Assembly: GCA_900617975.1 (NCBI GenBank)
Contig: UZAE01013783.1
Span: 1-19,213 of the forward strand
Length of the DNA stretch: 19,213 nt
Direction: 5' to 3'
Source of the DNA: Rodentolepis nana
Lineage: Eukaryota > Platyhelminthes > Cestoda > Cyclophyllidea > Hymenolepididae
In this document: in pieces, positions 11,701 through 18,195 of the stretch
How positions within the stretch are numbered: position 1 is the stretch's first letter
Layout: every line of letters begins with the position of its first letter
Translations under genes and position numbers: made by a program
Notes under the pieces: generated by a model
Database searches by the model: none
Seen by the model: only the letters and a program-made list of their open reading frames with translations
What the model was told of the DNA's origin: nothing

Positions 11701-14700
11701 AGCAAATAGATTAAATGGACATAAGCATGTGGCTAAAATAAAGCTTTTAGCCAATCGGTAATCGCATAACTATGTTGTTTTTGCAACTTCCCAGTAGGCC
11801 TTTATGAAAGTTATAGATTTTCAGTAGTAAGGAAGAGTAAAAGTGGTAATTTATGGGTAAAAGATAATTTTTTCTCATTGACAAAATAGGTTTGAGAGAG
11901 GTGATAAATGATTGGCTGCTTAGTTAGCCAATAATCGTAGCGATTACCTCTCCCCAATTGGTATCACATATCCAAATGTGGGTGGGGGGGGGGGGGGGGG
12001 GGGGGGGGAGNGAATCGAATGTAAACAATAATTCGGAGCATGAGAGGTGAGAGTTATGGCTTACTCTCGAACTCAACAAAAATTTTCAAATAGTCCTCCT
12101 AGTATTTTCATATCGATTTTATATTGCAAATTAGTTTCGAAACGAAATGAATTGTTAGATTAATTGAAAAGTATTTATTTTAGAGGTTAAAACCTGACGC
12201 GAATTCTCATTAAGCTTTTGTCTATAAACTACAAACAAGGTTGAAAGAATACAGTGAAAAGAATTAAATTAAAGTTGAGTTTGGTCAAAAAGCACTTCTT
12301 AATCACTTATATAGTCAAAATACAGATATGTTAACTAATTGGTAGGCGCCGAAATATACTTTGAATGCCTTTCAAATTGAATTTCTGTCAAATAAGGAGA
12401 AACAAATTTGGATACCCATTGATTAAAAGTAAATTGCAGCAAGTGGATGAGCAAGTCAGTAGAAGAAACGGAAGGTGAGTGTCTCAATGAGAGCCATTAT
12501 GCGTGATTCATTGTGTTTTGAATTAGCATTCAAATCCAAAAGTGGATAAGTTGTAGATGGAAAGGTAAGATCTTACACAATTTGATTGAAAACTGAATCT
12601 CCAAACGTCCAAGTAATCGGAAATCTACCCAGTTATTAACACGCCATGATGTCCGAAAATCAGTTATTTTAGAGAGATGATATTGATGAATCACAATAAA
12701 AGTGCATAATCAGGTAATTGCAGAGAATATCGAGAAATGCCATTAGAAATTTGATGACCAATGGGTTCTATATTGGTAATATAATAAACCGTAGGTTCAC
12801 TACCGCGTTTGTATTGCATCAGACGCTGTGCACACTTGCCATGCCGAACGATCCGGGCTCGAGCCCAGTGGGTGGAGTCACCGGCCGCAGTGGTTAAGCC
12901 CGACAAATGCGGAGGATGGCAGTATTCGAATTTCGTACAAGGGAGACCTCCACACGATTTCACTCACTTCCTAAGTTCACTCTTTTAAAATGTTCTACCA
13001 ACTGGGCTTGGGGGTGATTTAAAACTGAATCTCAGATGAGATTTTGTCATTTATGCTTTTCATAAAATCTTTATAAAATAACTTAATAAAGATTTAAATG
13101 ATTTGTTTTCATTTTTAATAAAATCTTTTTCAAAATCAGACAAAAAATTGCGCTCTTTAGAAGAAATTGTAAATTTGTTCTAAAGCGCACTTTGAAAATA
13201 TATGCCATAATTGGCAAGTTGGGTGTAGACAAAAGCCTAGAGATTAGAGACGGTATTCCTTGAACAGACGCATGAAAGTAATAATGCGTCTGAGACAAGA
13301 GATACTGAATAAGCACAAAAAATGGTGAATTGAGGAGGAGAGGCATTACCCTGGCTGGATGTAGTTTCAGGCCGTAGAACTCCAATTTTCGGGCTGCATC
13401 CAATAGGCGATGATAAGCCTCGTCTTCCGACATACCGCTGAAAAGGAAACACAACAACAAAAACAACAAAAATTAGGCAAAAAAAAACAAAGAGTGAAAG
13501 AGATGTACAAAGTTCCTTTTATGAATAACTAAAAAAAGGGAAGCCTAAAATGTTGGACAATTTGGTGGATGCATTCCATCCGCTAGTTAACTTGCTTCCA
13601 TAATTTATTCTGATTTGTTTCTGTTGGCGACTGTTTTCACGATTACCCACTTCGCGGTGTAATTTCAAAACCAGCGTATTGAAATCAGTATCGAACTACA
13701 AGAATTTAAATGTCCTTTCCCCAATTTATTAGCCATTTTTGTTTAAAAATCATAAGAATTATTTGATCTATGTGCGGGGTGGGAGTGAGGTTTGACGGCT
13801 AAACGCCAATTTTTAGACTGCTAGAAAGAATTGTGCACCTCTATTTTGCGTACAATAAGGTCGTTTATTTCAATTCGCAGTATAATTCTAACCACTTAAA
13901 CAGCGGCAACTGTTGCAAAATGCATTCGCTCAATGAAAGTCCATTTTACCACTGTGACGCACACGAAATGGCATTATTTTAAATGCATTTGGCCAATTTG
14001 TATCCCTCTTGATTCTTCTTAAAGAAGCCCTCCTATTGCTCTTAATGCTGATTCATCCAATTGGCATGTTTGAATATGGAATTATTAATGAATGGCCAAC
14101 TCACTCTAAATTGCTATGCAAGTCCATTACTTTGGAGAGAAACGCGGAGGAGTACTGTTTGCTCAGTCTTATATTCTCCAGGTACGTCAAAGTTCGCCTG
14201 TCCTCCTCCTCACGATCCCCAAGTTCAGCTGGAATAGAAGCCCCAGTCAATTCAATCCGAATGAAAAAAACCCAATGCAGCAATATGATATTTAAAAAAA
14301 TGGAGAGCAAAGTTGAGAAAAATGGCGAGTCATTCAAGTGCTGGGTGTGGATTATATAAACCATAAACATAAATCCATTTTCACAATATATGTAGAGCCG
14401 ATTACAGAGAATTTCATAAAGAATAGGAAAAGTGGTTGATGTTGGTACCTGGCTTGTTCCTACATTTGAACGAACGTATTCTTCAATACCTACTAAAAGT
14501 AAATTGTCAATAGAATGGTGAATAATGGTGAAATGTCAACATGAACTCCATACAAATAGTATGCAGTGTATGGAGTTCCAGTGGAAGTGTCATGAATATC
14601 CGCATGAATAAAGATGAACACAACATCCAAATCCCATTGAAGAAAAGCACTTTTGAGGAGCCATGTTGTATGGAGAGATCAATGCATTTACCTTTTTCTA

Positions 14701-16228
14701 AATACAGAATACAAGTCGATGGTTATCCACGCTGATTTAAACGATCAGCAATAGAAATTAAAGGATTATAGAATAGCACCGCAAGTCAGATCGAATCATA
14801 TCAATATTCAGATAGTGAGATCTCAAGTTATGGGAAAATAACTTACACCACAACATGCATTGATAGAAACAATGGGTATTGGAAACACTGGTGTCGAAAT
14901 TCCAAGTGCCACCGACTTTTTTGAAATACTTTTAATCTTGTAGCACGCAAACGGAAGATTTGAGTAAAGACGGACAAAAAAATCGAGTCAGCCTACCACA
15001 GGCTAACAGAGATGCTAATATCAATCTTTGCGGTAGATCTTCAAAGAAACCGAAACTTTTATACCAATTTATCACAGTTTTACGTGGTTATTAATTACAA
15101 ATTACTACTTGTGAAAGTAGAGAACATTTCCAATTTGAGAATCGAAATGGGAACGATTGGGGTAAACTGTTAGAAAATAATATAAGTATACCTTGTAGAA
15201 TGAAGGCCGTTAGCAAAGCAGCAGTATTTTCACCACAATTTAGTTCACCATCTATCAAGTCCTTCTTCACTTGCAACGCGAACAGTCGCCTGGAAGGAGT
15301 TAAAATAAATGCTCGAATTAACTCCAAATTTATTTATATTCATATGAAAACTGTAGCATTCAAAGTTAAAATTGACTGAAGTATAAGACACGCCAATAGC
15401 AAGCATTTATAGGGCAATTATTCATCGATCCAGACAAGGTTTTTTCCGAATTTACAAGAAAGTGAAGAAAAAACAGAAACCCTAACTCGACCATCTCGAA
15501 TCACTACCAATCATATTTCTCTCCATTTCCCACCCCCTTCTAAATGAAGTAAACATTTTTTTATTAGATCTGATACTTCTGACTTCAAATAAATGTCTAT
15601 TAATCAACTACAATCAACACTCAATCGGAAATTGCAATTAAGATTTTATATCAAAAGAATATCAGAAGTAATTTCGTAGAGCTTCAAAAAGTTTCTAAAG
15701 GAGTAAGACCAACCTTGTTAGCTTGTTCGTTAGGAGGTCAAGATGTGCCGTGTAGAACTTTACTTTAAAGGAAAATTGAGCTGGTTTTCGCAACATTTGT
15801 GAAACTGGCTTGTAGATAGGCTTGAAATGGTCTAGCCAACACTAAATAAGCAAGGAAAATTTATTTAGTATTAATAAATGATTAAATGGCAAGTGCTTAT
15901 AAGATTTCGCATATAAGTAGGAGCAATACCCTATTTCCCATACTGTCTTCATATTCCAAATCGAAGTAATCGGTATCCTCAAGCTGCAAGAGCTGAACAA
16001 CTAAGTCGAAGAATTCCTGACATGGGCATCTCGGCTATATTAACAATGAGTTAGTAAAATTTTACTTAAATATAAAATCATAGAAACATGTGATCAATTA
16101 TTTAAACTTACAGACAATATAAAATTTTCTAATCGACCGTCAAGTAAAAGAACACGAACTCGGATTGGCCTTTTGCCGACTGGATGTTTTGGAGAGATAG
16201 CACTTCCGCTTGCATGATGATCTTGCAT
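587..16228 (-). CDS. FARP/FRMD7-type FERM-domain protein, 12 exons, 3' end outside window
   Basis: Spliced coding region: complement of 587-915, 1510-1721, 2301-2578, 6256-6516, 8330-8703, 10067-10222, 13350-13437, 14105-14228, 15192-15289, 15714-15841, 15930-16034 and 16112-16228. Seen: all introns are GT-AG and all junction phases agree across 756 codons. Residues about 21-103 form FERM lobe F1, about 117-212 F2 and about 221-305 F3. F3 carries the pattern [20 protein letters not shown] and then [18 protein letters not shown], which I recognise from the FARP1/FARP2/FRMD7 branch. Known: FARP proteins join a membrane- and plexin/cadherin-binding FERM module to a RhoGEF (DH) with two PH domains and act on Rac/Rho at the plasma membrane in neurite and synapse development; FRMD7 lacks the GEF part. 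The DH/PH part is not in this window, so FARP versus FRMD7-like cannot be settled. No signal peptide or membrane segment is seen. Junctions in the linker (exons 9-12) are less certain than those in the FERM part. Confidence 0.87.
916..1509 (-). other. Intron between exons 11 and 12 (594 bp)
   Basis: Donor GTGCGT, acceptor CTTCAG. Unremarkable AT-rich sequence with a short G run at 1433-1438. No repeat copy or conserved-looking open frame is seen. Confidence 0.65.
1510..1721 (-). CDS. Coding exon 11: Ser-rich linker
   Basis: Codes the end of Asp577 to residue 647. Contains [28 protein letters not shown] and two near-duplicate short patches, [11 protein letters not shown] and [11 protein letters not shown], an internal serine-rich repeat with acidic residues after it. 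Acceptor TTCTTGTAG; donor GTGCGT after GGACCA, phase 0. A nearby second acceptor (GATAG, 4 bases on) and a possible internal donor GTGAAA make the exact ends tentative. No domain is recognised. Confidence 0.65.
2123..2168. repeat. Perfect 14-bp inverted repeat (hairpin)
   Basis: TTCTCACAAACGCC at 2123-2136 is the exact reverse complement of GGCGTTTGTGAGAA at 2155-2168, with 18 bases between. The spacer itself contains TTTA and TAAA placed symmetrically, so the foldback is symmetric apart from a 4x4 internal loop. It would fold in the pre-mRNA of the gene or as a DNA cruciform. Function unknown. Confidence 0.9.
2213..2247. repeat. Perfect 8-bp inverted repeat
   Basis: AGTGTTGT at 2213-2220 pairs exactly with ACAACACT at 2240-2247 across a 19-base loop. 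Weak alone, but it lies next to the 14-bp hairpin. Confidence 0.75.
2301..2578 (-). CDS. Coding exon 10: Ser-rich linker with basic patch
   Basis: Codes the end of Arg484 to residue 576 and one base of Asp577. Long open stretch with coding-like composition: many Ser/Thr, a basic patch [12 protein letters not shown] followed by acidic and serine residues (a possible phosphorylation target), and SPSPSITL near the end. Acceptor GGTTTAG gives the phase required by exon 9. The donor after ATTACTTTAG is GTGCTC, a weak match, chosen because its phase fits exon 11. No domain is recognised. Confidence 0.68.
3046..3061. repeat. CA microsatellite
   Basis: Uninterrupted AC dinucleotides, eight units, inside the exon 9/10 intron. 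Confidence 0.95.
3348..3364. repeat. CA microsatellite
   Basis: Uninterrupted AC dinucleotides, about eight units, followed by a short C run. Confidence 0.95.
3864..3875. repeat. GC dinucleotide run
   Basis: Alternating GC for about 12 bases in an otherwise purine-rich stretch; alternating purine-pyrimidine sequence can adopt Z-DNA. Confidence 0.85.
3942..3981. repeat. Interrupted CA microsatellite
   Basis: About 40 bases of CA dinucleotides with two CG interruptions (CACACG type), the longest CA tract in the window. Confidence 0.95.
4710..4985. repeat. Dispersed repeat, copy 2
   Basis: Starts TGTACGATAGACTTAC, the same left boundary as the copy at 18196. Continues with the CCCTGGGCAACGTATACTCA block, the AAAAAAGTCTAT block, TTCAAACTACCATGACCC, a CTGTATGTCGAATTCGACCC block, a pyrimidine-rich middle, and a tail (CTCTGTGAAGCCCAAAGTCA, then ATGATGACTATC) like copy 1. 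It lies wholly inside the exon 9/10 intron and looks like the most complete single unit here. It has no coding capacity and its class is undetermined. Confidence 0.88.
5515..5540. repeat. GGT trinucleotide microsatellite
   Basis: About eight uninterrupted GGT units after a short G run, in the exon 9/10 intron. Confidence 0.95.
6256..6516 (-). CDS. Coding exon 9: Ser/Asn-rich linker
   Basis: Codes the end of Arg397 to residue 483 and two bases of Arg484. The acceptor after CACTAAAG gives the phase needed from exon 8, and the joined sequence [15 protein letters not shown] continues the FA region. It also carries [15 protein letters not shown], whose RRS is a basophilic-kinase-type site, and a low-complexity SSSTTVAAD stretch. 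I place the donor at GTTAGT (6255-6250). A second possible donor GTAAGA lies about 70 bp further on and would add roughly 24 residues in a different phase. No domain is recognised. Confidence 0.72.
6517..8329 (-). other. Intron between exons 8 and 9 (1.8 kb)
   Basis: Donor GTAAGT, acceptor CACTAAAG. Mostly AT-rich. Contains a possible tRNA-derived remnant at 6957-7030, a 9-base G run near 7740, and an 18-bp AT-only palindrome at 7914-7931. No coding stretch is supported. Confidence 0.75.
8330..8703 (-). CDS. Coding exon 8: end of F3, Gly/Ser-rich insert and FA-like motif
   Basis: Codes residues 273-396 and two bases of Arg397. It starts [11 protein letters not shown], then [18 protein letters not shown] (287-304), the final helix of F3. 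A glycine-rich run ([16 protein letters not shown]) follows, then about 60 Ser/Asn-rich residues with a basic phospho-site-like patch ([13 protein letters not shown]). It ends LFSKGSSYR (389-397), which resembles the start of the FERM-adjacent motif F-S-R-G-S-S-F-R of FARP proteins. In the family that motif normally follows the final F3 helix within about 15 residues; here it is about 85 away. Acceptor CGCGTAG with a weak pyrimidine tract beside an AT microsatellite; donor GTAAGT. Confidence 0.93.
8731..8757. repeat. AT microsatellite next to a splice acceptor
   Basis: Thirteen AT units plus one A. In gene sense it ends 27 bases before the exon 8 acceptor, in the zone where the pyrimidine tract and branch point usually lie. 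Confidence 0.95.
9077..9093. repeat. Poly-C run
   Basis: 17 consecutive C on the + strand (G on the gene-sense strand). Confidence 0.95.
10067..10222 (-). CDS. Coding exon 7: F3 (PH-like) lobe of FERM
   Basis: Codes residues 221-272 (52 whole codons). It reads [19 protein letters not shown] then [19 protein letters not shown] and [14 protein letters not shown]. The Gly-Val then Gly-Leu strand, the [12 protein letters not shown] core and FLIKLHP are the part that most clearly points to FARP1/FARP2/FRMD7 rather than protein 4.1, PTPN3/4 or FRMD3/5. Acceptor CCTTTCAG, donor GTAGGT, phase 0 on both sides. Confidence 0.96.
10603..10631. repeat. 13-bp inverted repeat with 3-base loop
   Basis: AAAATGCTACCAT at 10603-10615 faces ATGGTAGTATTTT at 10619-10631, with one G-T wobble and a CAT loop. 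A second small pair, CGCGTGG at 10632-10638 and CCACGCG at 10677-10683, follows directly. This could be a folded RNA element or a foldback transposon end. Confidence 0.85.
11538..11590. repeat. GA-rich simple repeat
   Basis: Two GA-dinucleotide blocks split by a short mixed stretch; on the gene-sense strand this is a CT-rich tract inside the exon 6/7 intron. Confidence 0.9.
11984..12008. repeat. Poly-G run beside an ambiguous base
   Basis: 25 consecutive G, then AG and an N at 12011. The true length is doubtful because sequencing and assembly fail at such runs. Confidence 0.95.
12830..12960 (+). mobile_element. Possible tRNA-derived SINE remnant
   Basis: GC-rich island in AT-rich intron. 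GGCCGCAGTGGTTAAGCC at 12883-12900 is close to the D-arm/A-box of tRNA-Ser or tRNA-Leu (GGCCGAGTGGTTAAGGC). About 25-30 bases on, TTCGAAT at 12925-12931 sits in an imperfect B-box. No anticodon arm or acceptor stem can be formed convincingly, so it is not a working tRNA gene. A perfect palindrome GGGCTCGAGCCC lies just before it (12855-12866). Inferred to be a decayed Pol III-type retroelement. Confidence 0.4.
13350..13437 (-). CDS. Coding exon 6: end of F2 lobe of FERM
   Basis: Codes the end of Asp191 to residue 220. [20 protein letters not shown] then YGLKLHPAR is a near-canonical FERM F2 to F3 boundary (usual form: GmtpaeAexnfLexArkLemYGvdlHpa). Acceptor CCTTTTCAG with a good pyrimidine tract, donor GTAATG, phase 0. 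This short exon sits before the 3.1 kb intron. Confidence 0.96.
13438..14104 (-). other. Intron between exons 5 and 6 (667 bp)
   Basis: Donor GTGAGT, acceptor TTTTCAG. AT-rich; nothing further recognised. Confidence 0.88.
14105..14228 (-). CDS. Coding exon 5: middle of F2 lobe of FERM
   Basis: Codes the end of Ala150 to residue 190 and two bases of Asp191. It begins [10 protein letters not shown], equivalent to the QaElGDyd step of F2, and continues to [11 protein letters not shown], the helix before the GMsxxEA turn. Acceptor CTATTCCAG, strong donor GTGAGT. Joining the G that ends exon 4 gives the expected Q-A-E-L-G-D run, which fixes this junction. Confidence 0.92.
14229..15191 (-). other. 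Intron between exons 4 and 5 (963 bp)
   Basis: Donor GTATAC, acceptor ATTCCAG. Carries the 12-bp inverted repeat at 14543-14578; otherwise AT-rich and featureless. Confidence 0.88.
14543..14578. repeat. Perfect 12-bp inverted repeat
   Basis: GAACTCCATACA at 14543-14554 is the exact reverse complement of TGTATGGAGTTC at 14567-14578, with a 12-base loop. The arm core TGTATGGAG appears again near 14667-14675. Confidence 0.9.
15192..15289 (-). CDS. Coding exon 4: start of F2 lobe of FERM
   Basis: Codes the end of Arg117 to residue 149 and one base of Ala150. [18 protein letters not shown] then a stretch ending [10 protein letters not shown] is the hallmark first helix pair of FERM F2 (usual form: YLFALQvKrDLxxGrL, then aAlLaSyivQ). 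Acceptor CCTTCCAG, donor GTATAC. Confidence 0.95.
15290..15713 (-). other. Intron between exons 3 and 4 (424 bp)
   Basis: Donor GTTGGT, acceptor CCTTCCAG. Nothing recognised inside. Confidence 0.9.
15714..15841 (-). CDS. Coding exon 3: end of F1 and F1-F2 junction
   Basis: Codes residues 75-116 and two bases of Arg117. It starts CWLDHFKPI, the classic FERM WLD motif closing lobe F1, then [14 protein letters not shown], the usual linker strand, and runs to the LTR that precedes the F2 helices. Acceptor ATTTAG, donor GTTGGT, phase 2. The split codon AG/G rejoins as Arg with exon 4. Confidence 0.93.
15930..16034 (-). CDS. Coding exon 2: F1 lobe of FERM
   Basis: Codes residues 40-74 (35 whole codons, phase 0 at both ends). 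The pattern [20 protein letters not shown] followed by [10 protein letters not shown] matches the F1 helix and following strand of FERM proteins (usual form: LFDxVcxHLnLlExDYFgL). Acceptor ATATAG, donor GTATTG. It is separated from exon 1 by only 77 bp. Confidence 0.93.
16112..16228 (-). CDS. Coding exon 1: start codon and first strand of FERM lobe F1
   Basis: Codes residues 1-39. It opens [20 protein letters not shown], a short polar leader typical before a FERM domain, then a basic and hydrophobic strand with the turn LLDGRLENF that begins the ubiquitin-like F1 lobe. An in-frame TGA lies 12 bases before this ATG, supporting the start if those bases are transcribed. The exon ends at a strong GTAAGT donor, phase 0. 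A TAG lies immediately upstream, one base before the ATG, and could be a cis- or trans-splice acceptor. Confidence 0.85.
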
Positions 16229-18195
16229 ACTAAACGGTAATCAAGAATACCTAAAACGATAAGTCAACATTTTTTGTAATAGGAGTTCATATTTAGTTGA
16301 AAATAGATGGTAATTTAAAAAACCAGTGTGATATGTAATTTGTTCAAGAAAGCAAAAATGAAAATCAATTTATATGAGTTTAAACTTTTTGAAAATTATA
16401 TAACAGATATATTTTAATGTAATTTATGAAATTCATTGAATATTTTACAGAAAATTTTAGAGCAATTGACCAATCACCTTGAATTAAAGAACCGCTATCT
16501 GAATGTGCAAGCACTTTAAATATTTAAACGATTCCATGCGTTTTTTTTGATAAAAGACTTTCTAGCACTAGTTCCAAATAAAATAATTTCCACATACATT
16601 ATTCTACTATATCATGAATATATACCAATTTTGAACTTTATTTATTATTTTTGTAAAAATTGACAATCATGGTTCGTATTCACATTTTACCTTTTAATTC
16701 AGAATAATACTGATTATATATTTTGAAAAAAATATAGGAAAATTTCTCTGTTTGTGTAGAATAACACTGATTATATTGATATGTGAATAAATTATTGAAT
16801 ATATTCCCCGGAATATATAATTGATTAATAGTTAGCTTAATTTCAGTGTTTGTGGGTAAATCCAATTTCAAATTTGTGAGGGAACACTAAGCCATGTGCA
16901 AGGAATTGTTTCCCGACATTCGTATTGAACAGAGACCAACATGTTTGCACTTACCTAAATCCTACTTTCAACTGCCTTTGGGCTGGCAATTTACATCATG
17001 TGCTGTTGCAATAATCTGATTCCTTCAGCAACATGTTCGTGACTTCTGATGACTTAGCAACTGGTACACCAACGACAGTTTTATTTATTTTCATTGACCA
17101 GAGTTCGTAATTGGGTTGAAGTAAAGACTCATCCTTTCCACTTATGTTTTGTTTTCCGACATTAATATGTCCGCTCCATTTTTGGATGGATTTTACAGTT
17201 AGGCAAGTAGTGATAAGTTGACTCTTTTTATATTTAATTAATTGTTCTTTGAACAGCAGTACCTTCGGAAAGGAATCAAGATGCGGTCTTTATTATTTTC
17301 CGAATGATGCTTTATGGCGATAAACTCTGTGATAGTGAAGAATTTCTCTTGACATATAGGTATTTAATTTGCTTGCACTAAAAATCCTATTTTGTGTTTG
17401 TTTGAGCCATGTAATGGAGTAAGAGTTTGGGGAAATTAATTTCAATTTGTACTCGCTTCTTGCCAATTAACTCACAATTCCTCTTTCAGAAGTGAAGACA
17501 GTTTCCATTGCGGTCGCACTATTTAATTGATCACCTACTACCCATGTCTTCCTGATCTGAAAAGTTCTTCTACAATTTGTTGCTTGTATTGTGGTATCCT
17601 TGCTTGTTATAATCTAACTTCTAACCGTCACTTACTTCAAGGGTGTCCAGTGTATATATGAAGGAAAAGTCATTACCCTTTGATCAGGATTAATGCTTGT
17701 TGTCATATTAAAGGACTGGTTGGCTCTTCCTATTTTGCATTATAAAATCACCACTCATGTATCGTAATGGATATTTATTAAAAATAGTGCCAAGCATCCT
17801 TTCATATTAAAAATTGTAACAATCCAGGTGTGTGCCTGGGGGGGGGGGGGGGGGGGGGGGGGGATTTAATGAAATCAGTAATAAAGAGAATGGGAGGTGT
17901 AGGATAATAACGTTCTCTTGCAATCAACGAAAATATTTGAATAAGTTCCTCAACGAACTTCCTATTTACTGATTTTTTAATCTCCTTTGAATTAGCTGAG
18001 GTTGCAGGGTTGGGGTGTTACAAAATTTCCTCCAATCAAACGTCAGCTCCCCTAAAAATTTGAACATATGTTAAAGCAAAAGTTATTTTCAACTGATTTT
18101 TGCGTGTTTTAAGTGATAGCTTCCTATTTTGTGCTCTTTAATTACATTTTCACAACCGCGATACTTAATCAGTATACACTAATTCTTCTTAGGGG
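16229..18195. other. Upstream region of the FERM gene, no gene seen
   Basis: About 2 kb of AT-rich DNA before the start codon. It should hold the promoter and any untranslated first exon, but I cannot point to a TATA box, initiator or exon with confidence. It contains a diverged tandem pair with AGAATAAtACTGATTATAT-like cores near 16700 and 16758, and a 26-G run at 17838-17863. Confidence 0.55.
17838..17863. repeat. Poly-G run
   Basis: 26 consecutive G on the + strand, between the gene start and the repeat array. Confidence 0.95.

Larger units (their letters stand above)
10223..13349 (-). other. Intron between exons 6 and 7 (3.1 kb)
   Basis: Donor GTAATG, acceptor CCTTTCAG. Holds the hairpin at 10603-10631, a C-rich stretch near 11346-11378, a GA tract, a 25-G run with an N, and a GC-rich tRNA-like segment at about 12830-12960. 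Open frames here do not resemble known proteins. Confidence 0.85.

Noticed and set aside
12691..12963. Minus-strand open frame of 90 codons in the exon 6/7 intron
   Set aside because: It overlaps the GC-rich tRNA-like segment and resembles no protein; exons 6 and 7 join directly in phase and complete the FERM motif without it.
14009..14359. Plus-strand open frame of 116 codons
   Set aside because: Covers exon 5 on the opposite strand, where the FERM F2 sequence is clear.
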